Part shown: positions 13,026 through 24,500 of the stretch, one piece after another
Numbering within the stretch: the stretch's first letter is position 1
Layout of the letters: each line of letters begins with the position of its first letter
Origin: Neocallimastix lanati (nom. inval.)
Lineage: Eukaryota; Neocallimastigomycota; Neocallimastigomycetes; Neocallimastigales; Neocallimastigaceae
Assembly (NCBI GenBank): GCA_016946835.1
Contig: JACVTC010000065.1
Location: 621,001-685,000 of the forward strand
Direction of reading: 5' to 3'
Length of the DNA: 64,000 bases
The notes under the pieces: generated by a model
Told to the model about the DNA's origin: nothing
What the model saw: the letters and a program-made list of their open reading frames with translations, nothing else
The model's database searches: none
Translations under genes and position numbers: made by a program

Positions 13026-14360
13026 TGATAAAAGATGAAATTTATAATTTAAAATTAATTAATAAACTAAAATTAATAATTTATAATAATAATTTACTAA
13101 ACTATAAAATTATAAATAATTATTATATAAAGTTAGTATTTTCAAATAAAATTTCAAGATTAGTAAAAGAACAATGTAAATTTAAATAATTAATATAGAA
13201 ATTAAATTTAAATAATTTTATTATGTAAAATATATTTTATTATATAAATATTTGTTATTTGATATAATTAGTAAATAGTTATTTTATTTTAAAGACTTAA
13301 AACTAATTCTTTTTTTTAAAAATAGAAAATAAGACTTTAAATAGAATTAAAATAGTAATACTTTTTCTTTTTTAATATTTCTAAAAGATATAAATAGTAA
13401 TTAAATTAGATAGTTAATTATATAGTTTAATCTTAACGAAAATTATAAAAACATGTAATAATTCTTATTTAAAAGAACAACATTTTTGTTAACATTTTTG
13501 TTTATCAAAACTTGTTCAATAAATACTTATTTTATCTTTATTTAAATTTAAAAGTATTTATTTAATATTATAAATTTAAAACTTAATAAAAATTAATATT
13601 TAAAAATTAAATAAAATTTATGTATTAAAATAACTTCAGTGTTTCTAATAAATCAATTTTAAAAAGTTTTATAATAAAACATATTTTAATTATCTTAAAA
13701 TTTATAACTTTGATAAAGAGTTACTAATAAACTAAAGTAAGTTATTAATAATTTCTTATCATTTTATGATGCATGTCCAGTAGAAATAATATAAAATAAT
13801 AGAAAAATTATTTAGAAAAATTATTAATATAAATATTTATTAATTTTATATAATGAATCTTAAAATATATTATTAAAGATAATTTATTATTATTAATAAT
13901 TATTAAAATATTAAATTAAATAATAATATTAAAAATATTAAAAGAATTGTTGATTATATAATAAAATTAGTTATATTAATTATAACGGAGATTGAATGTT
14001 TAATTAAATTGATGTTAATATTAAAATAATTTTTAAATAATGTTAAACAATATGAATTAATAGTTGTAAGTAAAAAGTTATGAATATTTATATTTATTAA
14101 TTAATTTTAGTGTTTCGATAAATAAAATTTATAAAATTAGTAAAAATATAATTATGAAAATAATTTATAAATAAATATTTTCTTTTTTTTAATGAATAAT
14201 AAAACATGTATTTTTATATGATAAAATATAATAAATAAAATAATAAAAGATAAATAAATAAAAAGTAAATATAATTATTGTAATATAATATTCTTGGAGT
14301 AATTCCCTTTTACACAAACGCCCAACTAACATATACGGTATTTAATAAAATATCGTATCA
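13026..14360 (+). repeat. LTR-like region, family G (D-related)
   Basis: Starts TGATAAAAGATG and ends AATATCGTATCA. The end resembles the U5 of element D (ATTCCC, then an ACACAAACGCCC block, then CGTATCA). At about 1.3 kb it is twice the length of D's LTR, so it may hold an unrecognised insertion. Flanks TTTT and TTTA do not match perfectly. Confidence 0.5.
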
Positions 14361-14897
14361 TTTATGATAAAGAATGAAATAATAATGATATTTTTAATTA
14401 AATTCTTGATAATTAATTATATACAAATATATTATTATATTCTTTACTATTAATAATTTTCTTATATTCTATATTAATAATTTTTATATTAATTATATTT
14501 TATTATTTTAAATATTAAATTTTTGTAATTAATTAATTTATATGATTGGTTTTAATAATGTAATTAAATAATATAAAATATGTATTATCCATATTATTTT
14601 ATGAAGGGGGCCTTTCTGAGAAAAGAAATAGTAGAAATAGTAGTGATAATGAAATAGGAATAATAATTGAAAGGTTTCCCATATTATTATAAAAATAAAT
14701 ATTAATATTAATAAAATATTTTTAACAATAAAATAGTTATATAATTTATAAATAATAAATATTTTTAATAATAGTTCTTTAAGTAAAATTTATAATGTGT
14801 AATAATAATTTCTTTTAGTGTAATTTAGTAGTTAGTTAATTTATCTATTTATTTAATGTTCACACTCCTTTTCTAATATGAACCTCAACATAAAAAT

Positions 14898-14914
14898 TGG
14901 TGGAGATATCGGGG
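14898..14914 (+). promoter_or_regulatory. tRNA primer-binding site of element H
   Basis: TGGTGGAGATATCGGGG, seven bases after the 5' LTR, complementary to a tRNA 3' end finishing CCA. The same 17-mer serves B and the J element at 27313. LTR bases 14859-14868 (TTCACACTCC) pair with 14913-14922 (GGAGTGTGAA), and the pairing extends outward through 14841-14849 with 14933-14941, so the PBS sits at a hairpin apex. Confidence 0.8.
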
Positions 14915-15131
14915 AGTGTGAAAACATTGATGAATAGATAATAAAAATAATAGAATAAAATATAATATAAAAATAAATGATCATAATAGTAACACAAAGA
15001 AATTTTAAATTTAATTATAAAATTTTAGTAATAACTTAAGTAAAAATAATATATATATATAAATTTAAAATTAAATTGTTAAAAATTGAATTATTTTAAA
15101 ATGAATTCAATATAATGATTAATTTTTTTTA

Positions 15132-15362
15132 GTTAGGTGGTCGAAGAGAATTTCGAGCCTAACAAATAATATTTTTTTTATTTTAAAAAAATCCTTAGGT
15201 GGTCAGCCAGAAAGTGCTGAGCCTGAAGGTAAGTATAATAATTTTTTTTTTTTTAATCCTTAAGTGTCGGACAGAGAGTGCCGAACTTGAAGGAATAAAT
15301 AAATAAAAATTATTTAAAAACTTTCTTGGGTGTCGAAAAAGGATTTTCGAACTTGAAGAAAG
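15132..15362 (+). promoter_or_regulatory. Four covarying tandem hairpins in element H leader
   Basis: Hairpins at 15132-15163, 15193-15229, 15258-15293 and 15321-15362. Inner stems are TCGAA/TTCGA, TCAGC/GCTGA, TCGG/CCGA and TCGAAAA/TTTTCGA. Outer stems are GTTAGG/CCTAAC, CCTTAGG/CCTGAAGG, CCTTAAG/CTTGAAGG and CTTTCTT/AAGAAAG. Stem bases change but pairing is kept, with a TG(G) bulge on the 5' side and one purine on the 3' side. Probably an RNA element of the genomic transcript. Confidence 0.75.
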
Positions 15363-15639
15363 TAAACAATATATTGGTTTACTGCGGTAGTTCCAATATA
15401 ATAAACATTGAATAATTTTAAAATTTTAATTTAAAATAATTTATATTTAGTTTATAATATAAAATTAATACTTAAAATATTACAAATTTTGAAGAAGTTA
15501 TAAAATAATAATAATAATAATAATTTACTATATATTTTAAAGAAATAGTAATATTTATTATATTAATTATTGTTAAAATAATTACATTAATTGAAAATTA
15601 TTAGAACATAATAAATTATATATTTTTTTTTTTATAATC

Positions 15640-16237
15640 GATAATAAAATTCCAATTGAGGAATTTAATATATTATATAATTACATTAAGCATTTACAAG
15701 AATTAAACAAAATATGAGAAGAACAAGTTCCAGATGTTACATTAGATGAAGAATTATTAAAGCAAAGAATAATTGAATTGAAAGATTAAATAAGTGGACT
15801 AAAGAAAGATAATTTTAAAAAAAGATAATGTTATTCAAATTATAAAAAAAACAAAAGAGAAAATATTAACAAGCAAAATCTCTATGAAGACACCATAAAT
15901 ATTTGTAATTCAGGAAGAAAGCAATTCAATACTTGAAAAGAAAATATTACAAAAGAAACAGTTCTTCACATACCAAGAAAATCAAGGAATTAAATTGTGA
16001 AATTGAATTTTTGAAACATGGTAAAAGTAATAATTTAAAATAAAATAAAAATAAAATATAAATTAGTGATATATCAAATGGAAATCTCATTTAAATTCAC
16101 AAATTGAATTATTTAAATTTGAACATAATGTTAAATTCACAAATTGAATTATTGAAGTTTAAAAATGATACTAAAATCACTTATTTAAAGAATTCATTAT
16201 AACAATGTAAAAATAGAATTAAAGAACTTAATGAAAT

Positions 16238-16245
<8 letters not shown>
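15640..16245 (+). pseudogene. Broken coiled-coil frame inside element H
   Basis: Codons typical of protein (Lys, Glu, Leu, Asn heptad-like runs such as ELLKQRIIELKD and QCKNRIKELNEIN) are interrupted by several stops and frame changes. Two near-identical segments around 16100 and 16137 repeat a NSQIELLKF-like unit. It looks like a decayed long coiled-coil protein; its original role cannot be told. It ends in a long A-run at about 16243-16280. Confidence 0.5.
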
Positions 16246-16284
<39 letters not shown>

Positions 16285-16863
16285 TATCAAAATAAAGTGT
16301 ATTTATTGTAATCCTTTTATTTCTTATATAACCGAACATTTTTGATAAAGAATAGAATAATAATGATATTTTTAATTAAATTTTTAATAATTTATTATAT
16401 AAAAATATATTATTATATTCTTTACTATTAATAATTTTCTTATATTCTATATTAATAATTTTTATATTAATTATATTTTATTATTTTAAATATTAAATTT
16501 ATGTAATTAATTAATTTATATGATTGGTTTTAATAATGTAATTAAATAATATAAAATATGTATTATCCATATTATTTTATGAAGGGGGCCTTTCTGAGGA
16601 AAGAAATAGTAAAAATAGTAGTGATAATAGGAATAATAATTGAAAGGTTTCCCATATTGTTATAAAAATAAATATTAATATTAATAAAATATTTTTAACA
16701 ATAAAATAGTTATATAATTTATAAATAATAAATATTTTTAATAATAGTTCTTTAAGTAAAATTTATAATGTGTAATAATAATTTTTTTTAGTGTAATTTA
16801 GTAGTTAGTTAATTTATCTATTTATTTAATGTTCACACTCCTTTTCTAATATGAACCTCAACA

Positions 16864-16918
16864 TTTAGAAGTTTAATAAATTTGTTATATATAATTTTAC
16901 AAGTACTATTTTTTCTAT
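16864..16918. repeat. Resumed tRNA-unit upstream flank (unit 2 start)
   Basis: TTTA followed by a TTTAATAAA-type stretch and ATATATAATTTTACAAGTAC. The same flank follows the stacks at 49593 and 58851. It is the pre-insertion sequence that originally lay next to the tRNA gene. Confidence 0.7.
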
Positions 16919-18118
16919 TGTCAAGAATACTAGTGAATTTGAAGTTAAAATTCACTATTAGATCAATTGAAATTTAATTTAGTTATTGACAAAAATTATT
17001 TTAATTCGATTTTAATTATAAAAATAAATATTAGAAACATTAAAGAATTAGAAACCAAAGGGTTTGGACTTATTTATTAAAGATAATTTAATTTAATTTA
17101 ACCCTTAGAATTTGATAAAAATAACATGAAGATAAACAACGACAATACGACAAATAATGGAAATATTATATTGACATTCCCGCTAAAATTATATTCATTA
17201 GAAAGCTACTAACGAGAACTACAACATATGTTAAAATCAACCTTATTGGACAACTAGATAACGAGATATTGGACTTTTTTTAAATATAAAAAATAATTTA
17301 ATTATTTAATTAAGACCCTAAATTATTAATTAAGAAATCTATATTAGATAAATCTCTTAACTTGGAAATTATATTATTAATTTTTATTAATAATTAAAAA
17401 TACAGAATTAGTTATTAGTAATAGTTTTATAACATTTTAAATAAGTTTTATAAGTTTTATATATTTTATTATTATATATTTTTATTCAATTATTTTCTAA
17501 AAAATTCTAAGGAATTCTTTATCATTCTAAAGATTTCCGAAAGAGAATTTTTAATTAGTTTTAATATTTTATTTTATTTTATTTTATATTTTATTATTAA
17601 ATTAGTTTTATTATTAAATTGTTTTATGAATAATTTATATAGTTATTTTATTAAAAGATTCTTATCAATATTATTTTATTATTATATTTTATATAGTTTA
17701 TATACATGTATGAATATATTAAGATTAAAATGTATTAATTAATTATATTGTTAATTATTATTTTAGTTTAGTATAAAAAAGATTTGAAAATTCTATATTT
17801 TGAATTCTTTGTAAGATTATTAAATTCTAAACTATTACCATAAAGTTAATAAATTAATTATAACAATAAATAATTTTTATATTAATCTTAGTTAAAATTT
17901 TATTATTAAAATATATATTAAATAAAGTTCTAATAAAACATAAATCTTAAATATTGAAATATTGAAATCTTAATTATAAAACTCTGTGTGTGCTATTTAT
18001 TATTTAAATTTAATTAAATTGTTATAATTAATAAAAACATCTTGACCTGACCAATTTAATCCAAACTAGGAAAGATATAGCAAGAATCTTACCTAAACAT
18101 TCAATTTAAAATTTAACA
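16919..18118. repeat. Solo LTR, family M
   Basis: 1200 bp, TGTCAAGAATACTAG to ATTTAACA, perfect TSD TCTAT (16914-16918 and 18119-18123). A second copy at 45301-46530 has its own TSD. Near one end it carries CATCTTGACCTGACC, similar to a block in family L. A TATA-like AGTATAAAAAAG lies in the second half. Confidence 0.85.
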
Positions 18119-18123
18119 TCTAT

Positions 18124-19386
18124 TAAGAAGTAGACAGATTGAATTTAATGACTGAATCAGGTTGATATATCTATATTATATAACTATATAGATATAAATA
18201 AATTACTAAAATAAAAGAGTTATAAAGTTAAATTTGTTAATTTAACACTTAATTAAAACTAATAATTGGTTCGATATGATATAAAATTTTTATTTTTTAT
18301 TAATAAGAAAAATATTTAGTTATATTATAATAGGTTAACTATAACCTTACAAAGAACAAAAAGATAAATTTGAATTTTCTTTTTATACTTTGTAAGTTTG
18401 AGAATATTGATAATAATAATATAAAGTTGATAATAATAATATTTAGTATAAGAATATGTTTAATATAAATAAATTTATATTTTTTAATCTAATATATTAG
18501 CTAATATATATAATATAATATTAAATTTAAATATTTAATATAGTAATTAATAATTAATAATTAATAATTAATTAAATCAATATAACATAAATTAATACAT
18601 AAACATTAGTTTATGAATCAAGGATGACATGACCAAATGATTCATGTTGAATAAATATTCTATTTATTAATAATATTTAAGTTTAATATGATATCATTAG
18701 AATCAGTAGGCCTAAGCTGGTCCTAAGATGATCAAATAACTTATAATATTATAAAATAAATAAAATATAAAGAATAATTAATGAATTATAAATTTTTATT
18801 AATTATTTTGTTATTAATAATTTAATTGAAATTAATTGAAATTGAAATTTAATTCAGTTGTAATTTCAACAATTTCATTTGTTAAGATTATATTTGGTTT
18901 TAATATAACTTGGTTGGAATGCTATAAACTAATAACTTCCTTATAATAATTAAAATTTATATTATCAGTGTTCTTATAGAATTTTATTATATTTTTATTT
19001 TACTATTTTATTTGATTTTACTTAATAATATTTTTTAATGAATGAAGTTATCAGATTATTAAAATATTAATAATATTACGAAGATTATTTAAAACAGTTA
19101 ATTCACTATTCTTTTATACATAAAAAATAAACAATTAAAAAGTTATATAATAATAAATAAATAATAAACAATAGTTTAAAAAGTTAGATAATAATAAATA
19201 AAAAATAAACAATTATACTTTAAAAAGTATAAATTATATTCAACAATTTTATTATTATTATTATTATTTAATAATAATAATAAATAATATATATTTATAT
19301 TGTAAAAGGATTTTGAGGCGTATGATCATACTAAATAATGATTAATTTGTTATGTAATGAGGCTTATATAGCTCATCCAGTTATAT
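18124..19386. repeat. Degenerate LTR-like sequence, family N related
   Basis: No open frame. Around 18340-18400 it shares ACCTTACAAAGAACA and ACTTTGTAAGTT blocks with 59850-59910, and near 18870 an ATTCAGTTGTAATTTCAACA end similar to 63142. Boundaries are not resolved. A GC-richer patch around 19310-19385 has no recognised identity. Confidence 0.4.
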
Positions 19387-20340
19387 CCTATACATCATTT
19401 GTTTATAGGGAATAGGGATTAGGGTTAAAAGAAATTCAATCATAATCTATATATAATAAAAAAAAATGAAAAGAAATGAATAAAAGTGAAAAAAAAAAAA
19501 AACTATATGTAGAAATTTAATTAAATATAAAAGAAAGTTAATTTAATTATAGATCTTATTTATTTATATAAAAATAGAATAATTATAAAACTCAAATTTA
19601 TTGATTTGGTAGTGAATTATAAAACATGGTAAAATTATGAATAAGGATGGATTTTCCTTTTTTTTTTTTTTTTTATAATAAATACACCCATGATATTGTA
19701 ACATTATTATTTGAATAATTACTATTAAATTATTATTTTTATTTTTTATTTATTTTTTTTTTTTTAATAATTCATAACTCAAATTTATTGATTTGGTAGT
19801 GAATTATAAAACATGGTAAAATTATTATGAATAAGAATGGGTTTTACTTTTTTTTTTTTTTTATAATAAATATACCCATGATGTTGTAGCATTATTGTTT
19901 AAATAATTACTATTAAATTATTAAAATATAAAATATAAAATAAAATATTATAAATAAATAAATAAATAACATTATTTAAATAATTACTATTAAATTATTA
20001 AAATATAAAATATAAAATAAAATATTATAAATAAATAAATAAATAACATTATTATTTAAATAATTACTATTAAATTATTATTAAAATATATAATATAAAA
20101 TAAAATAAAATAAATAAATAAATTAATAAATAGATTAAATAATAAATAAATAAATAAATAAATAAATTAATAAATAAATGAAATAATAAATAAATAAGTA
20201 AATAAATAAATAAGTAAATAAATTAATAAATTAATAAATTAATAAATAAATAAGTAAATAAATTAATAAATTAATAAATAAATAAATAAATAAATTAATA
20301 AATAAAGCTAAATTTTATAGATTTTGGTAGATTTCAATTT
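19387..20340. repeat. tRNA unit 2 spacer with tandem duplications and AAAT microsatellite
   Basis: Begins with the GATTAGGGTTAAAAG block also found at 49658. A block containing TTGATTTGGTAGTGAATTAT occurs twice (about 19583-19735 and 19777-19920), followed by repeats of AATAATTACTATTAAATTAT and a long imperfect AAAT array (about 20100-20305). No gene seen. Confidence 0.7.
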
Positions 20341-20666
<326 letters not shown>

Positions 20667-20738
20667 TAGCAGCGGTATGTTTCGATCATACGACCTGTGG
20701 GTTATGAGCCCACCACGCTTCCACTGCGCTACGCTGCT
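20667..20738 (-). tRNA. Initiator tRNA-Met (CAT), copy 2
   Basis: Identical in sequence to copy 1, with CAT anticodon, A1:U72 and AUCGAAA T-loop. The intact S element starts 18 nt upstream of its mature 5' end. Confidence 0.97.
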
Positions 20739-20756
20739 TTTTCTTGTGATTGTGTT

Positions 20757-21456
20757 TGTAAGTGTTGACTAATTAATTAGTCACACTTAACCAAATATAA
20801 TAATAAATATTATATTTATTTTTATTATTAATTAAGATTTAAATAATTTTTCAATAAAATAACACTTAACATTATTTAATATACTATAATTTTAATAATT
20901 GTTATTAAATAATAAAATAAAAATAATTATTAATTGATAAAATTAATTTTTTAACTAATTAATAATTAATTATTATGAAATATAAACAATATCTTTAATT
21001 AATAACCAATTTCTATTTAATATAAATAATTAATCATTTGATTTATCATTAACAATAATACGTGATTAATTATATTAAAACATTTAATATTAATATAATT
21101 AATATTAAATTAATATAAAATTAGTTAATAATTATAAACTTAAAACATCATAATAAATAATTTCATAAAATATTGGTTAATTGCCAATATTAAATAATAT
21201 TAAATTATATTAAATAATAAATAATTAATTTATTTTATCTTTCAGGTTTTTTCTCATAATCTTTTTCCTGAAAGAATAACTTTTAAGATTATGAACAAAA
21301 AAAATTATAAATAACCTTGATTTTTTCTATAAAATAAAAATCAAGAGTTATTATTTAGAAAATAATATATAATAAAATTTCTTAATAAACTCGAAATATT
21401 TTTTATCAATTATTGTTATTTTAATAAAAGTTAAGTATTAATTTTGTGTTATTACA
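20757..21456 (+). repeat. 5' LTR of element S
   Basis: U3 carries an AATATTGG/CCAATATT inverted repeat, then the pseudoknot-like repeat, then TATAAATA at 21306-21313. The presumed transcript start lies about 25-30 bp further, where the primer-complement begins (21336). The identical 3' copy is at 25594-26292. Confidence 0.92.
21238..21294 (+). promoter_or_regulatory. Pseudoknot-like interlocked repeat in S U3
   Basis: TCTTTCAGG (21238-21246) pairs with CCTGAAAGA (21267-21275). TCATAATCTT in the loop (21254-21263) pairs with AAGATTATGA (21285-21294). Same architecture as 8499-8555 and 31124-31180 with different bases. It is repeated in the 3' LTR. Confidence 0.72.
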
Positions 21457-21475
21457 ATAATAACTCTTGATTTTT
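21456..21475 (+). promoter_or_regulatory. Self-complementary primer-binding site of element S
   Basis: ATAATAACTCTTGATTTTT follows the 5' LTR directly and is an exact reverse complement of LTR bases 21336-21354. Pairing extends one base into the LTR end (21355 with 21456). Those LTR bases lie just downstream of the TATA box, where the mRNA should start. This is the arrangement known from Tf1, where the mRNA 5' end folds back and, after cleavage, primes reverse transcription. No tRNA-type TGG start is present. Confidence 0.85.
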
Positions 21476-21584
21476 TTTAATATTTAGTATATATAAAAAA
21501 AAAAAAAAAAAAAAAAATTTTTTAAAAATAATAATATTTTATTAATAAACTATTATCTTTATTATATCATTATTACTTTATCAA

Positions 21585-24500
21585 ATGGACCAAAATAACA
21601 CTACTCCGGCCAACGAAACAAAACTTATATCTACAATTACTGAATTTATCCCTACTTTTTTTGCTCCTAACGGTATCCTTGCTGAGAACCTCCATGCAAA
21701 GGGAAATGAATCTTTAAATCTTAACGAACTACTCTGTCAATGTGACAAATTTATAATAGATCATCCTAATTCCTTTACCAATGATATTTCAAAGATATCT
21801 TATGTCACAATTAACCTTAAAGGGCTTGCCAAGAAATGGGGACTATCCCTTAAATCTGATGATATTTTGGATGATTTGTCTTATGAAGAATTCAAGAGAC
21901 TTCTTATTGAAAATTTTGGAGATTCCAAAGAACAAAGATACTCTTTAATTGAAAAGCTGCTAAATTTAAAACAAAGAAAATTAGGCAATGCAGCTGAATA
22001 TACAATACAATTCCGACATTTGGCAACTCGTATCAAATGGCCAGATTCTGTCTTGATAGACTTATTGAGAAGGGGACTAATTGAGGAAGTCAGGGAAGAA
22101 TATGACAAAAAGGATTTACCTACAAAGCTATTCGAGGCAACAAACCTTATTATAAAGATTGATAAATATTACTACTTCAGAAATAATATTTTAAATAACG
22201 GAATAAATGAAAAAACTAATAAAAGAAGAATTAATATTGTCGGAAAACATCAAGATATTAAAAGAAATAGAAATAATAACTATAAAAGAAAAGAAGAAGT
22301 TACGCTTTCCACTAGCTACACCAACAGTAAATCGGATCAAAAAATGGTTTCTACCTTTTACATTCAAGGAAAAAATAAAAAAATTCCTCTTAGACTATTA
22401 ATCGACTCAGGTTCAAGTAGAAGTTTAATGTGCAAGCAATTTGTTTCCTCCCAGAAGTTGAGAACTTTTGAACTACCTTCCCCTATTGAAATTAGATTGC
22501 CAAACAACAAAACTATGAAAATAACTCATACAACTGGCCAATTAGATCTCTTCATATTTGATCACAAAGAAAGATTCCAATTTAGTGTTGCCAACCTTCA
22601 ACTTACTGGAATATCCGCTATTTTGGGACGTGATTGGCTTTCCATCCATAAGCCATATATTAACTTTTCGAATAACCACATTTTCTTTTTAGAAGGAAAT
22701 TGTTTGGATCATTGCCCATCTTGTAAAGGCACCAAGATCCAATCCACAAAGAACGTCACAGCCGCAATTGTAACTGAAGACCCAATGTCAGAAGACACTG
22801 CCAAACCTGATCTGAAAGACCTTTTTGAAGATGAAATATGTTATATTATGATGTCTAAGGAGTTGAAGTCAAAACTAAATAACAATAAAAGCAAAGAGAT
22901 TATCTTAAGATATTATAGCAACTTACTGGACGTATTTGAAACTAAAAATGCGGATACCCTTCCGCCACATAGACCCTACGATATCACAATAAATATCATC
23001 CCTGGGGGACAATTGTATTTCGGACCTATCTATTCACTTACTAGAAAGGAAAAGGAAGAATTAGAAAAATATATTCATGAAAATCTGACCAAAGGGTTCA
23101 TTGTTAAATCAAATTCTCCTGCAGGTGCTCCGGTAATGTTTGTGAAGAAAAAAGATGGATCGTTGCGTCTATGTGTTGACTACCGTAGACTCAATTCGAT
23201 TACAATAAGAAACAGTTTCCCAATTCCAAGAATTAATGACCTTATCGAAGTTTTTAAAGGGGCACAAATATTTTTTAGATTAGACCTCAAATCTACTTAC
23301 AATCTCGTGCGAGTCAGTAAAGATAGTGAATACTTAACAGCTTTTAGGACACCACTAGGACATTTTCAATATAGAGTAATGCCATTTGGATTAAGAAACG
23401 CCCCTTCAGTTTTCCAAAGGTTCATTCAAGACACGTTATCAGAAGAATTGAATAAATTCGTTCAAATATATTTAGATGACATTATCATTTATTCTTCAGA
23501 TGAAAATCAACATATTAATCATGTTAAAGTAGTATTGAGTAAGTTATTAAATAATGGATTATACTGCAAGATTGAGAAATGTGAGTTCCATGTTAAACAA
23601 ACCACCTTTCTCGGCTTCGTTGTGTCCGCTAATGGGTTACTAATGGATAAAGACAAGATAAAATGCATTATGGAATGGCCAGTTCCAAAAAACCTTACTG
23701 AACTGCAAAGTTTCCTTGGGTTTACAAATTTTTATAGACGTTTTATCAAAGATTACGCAAAAATTATGGATCCTTTAAGAAAACTTTTATCTAAGAATAA
23801 TACTTTTCTATGGGATAAGGATGCTCAGAATGCTTTTGATAGTTTAAAGAAATCATTTAATTCAACTGATATCCTTATTTTTCCAGACCAAGATAAAGAA
23901 TTCTTTTTGGAAACTGACGCAAGCGAATTTGCCCTCGGATGTGTATTATCTCAAAACTCATCGATCGACAACTTAATCCATCCTATTGCCTTTTATTCCC
24001 GTTCACTGACAAGTCCTGAAACGAATTACGCTATCTATGACAAGGAATTATTGGCGATAATTACTGCCTTTGATGTATGGAGACATCACCTTGAAGGAGC
24101 AAAATTTCCTATTAAAGTTTTTACGGACCATAGGAATCTTCTGTTTTTCAAAAAACCTCAAAAATTGAGCCCCCGACAAATTCGATGGAGTCTCTTCTTA
24201 TCCAAATTTGATTTTGTTCTTTCTTATAGGCCTGGGGTTCAAGGTGGGAAACCAGATGCGTTATCCCGAAGACCAGATTACCTCACCAAAAACATTAATG
24301 AATCTCAAATTTTATTAAAAGAAAATAATTTTTGCCTCTCTATGGAAGATAACTTAGTCAAACTTCAAGAAATGCAATCTCAAGACCCTTATTGTTCCAA
24401 TATACTTAACAAATTCAAAGATAAAACAAAAAATTTTAAAAGTTCACTATTTCAATTAAAAAATAACATTCTCCACTTTAATAACAAAATTATTGTTCCC

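Larger units (their letters stand above)
14365..16863 (+). mobile_element. Non-autonomous LTR retroelement H
   Basis: Complete 2.5-kb element. 5' LTR 14365-14890 (TGATAAAG to CCTCAACA), internal region 14891-16342, 3' LTR 16343-16863, and perfect TSD TTTA (14361-14364 and 16864-16867). LTRs differ at a handful of sites, so the insertion is not very recent. The interior has a PBS identical to that of B, a hairpin array and a broken coiled-coil frame, but no protease, RT or integrase. It therefore depends on proteins made elsewhere; sharing PBS and hairpins with B points to B as helper (inference). Confidence 0.88.

Noticed and set aside
19400-19440. Telomere-like GATTAGGGTTA
   Set aside because: Only a single TTAGGG-type motif occurs here and at 49658, as part of the unit spacer; no tandem array.
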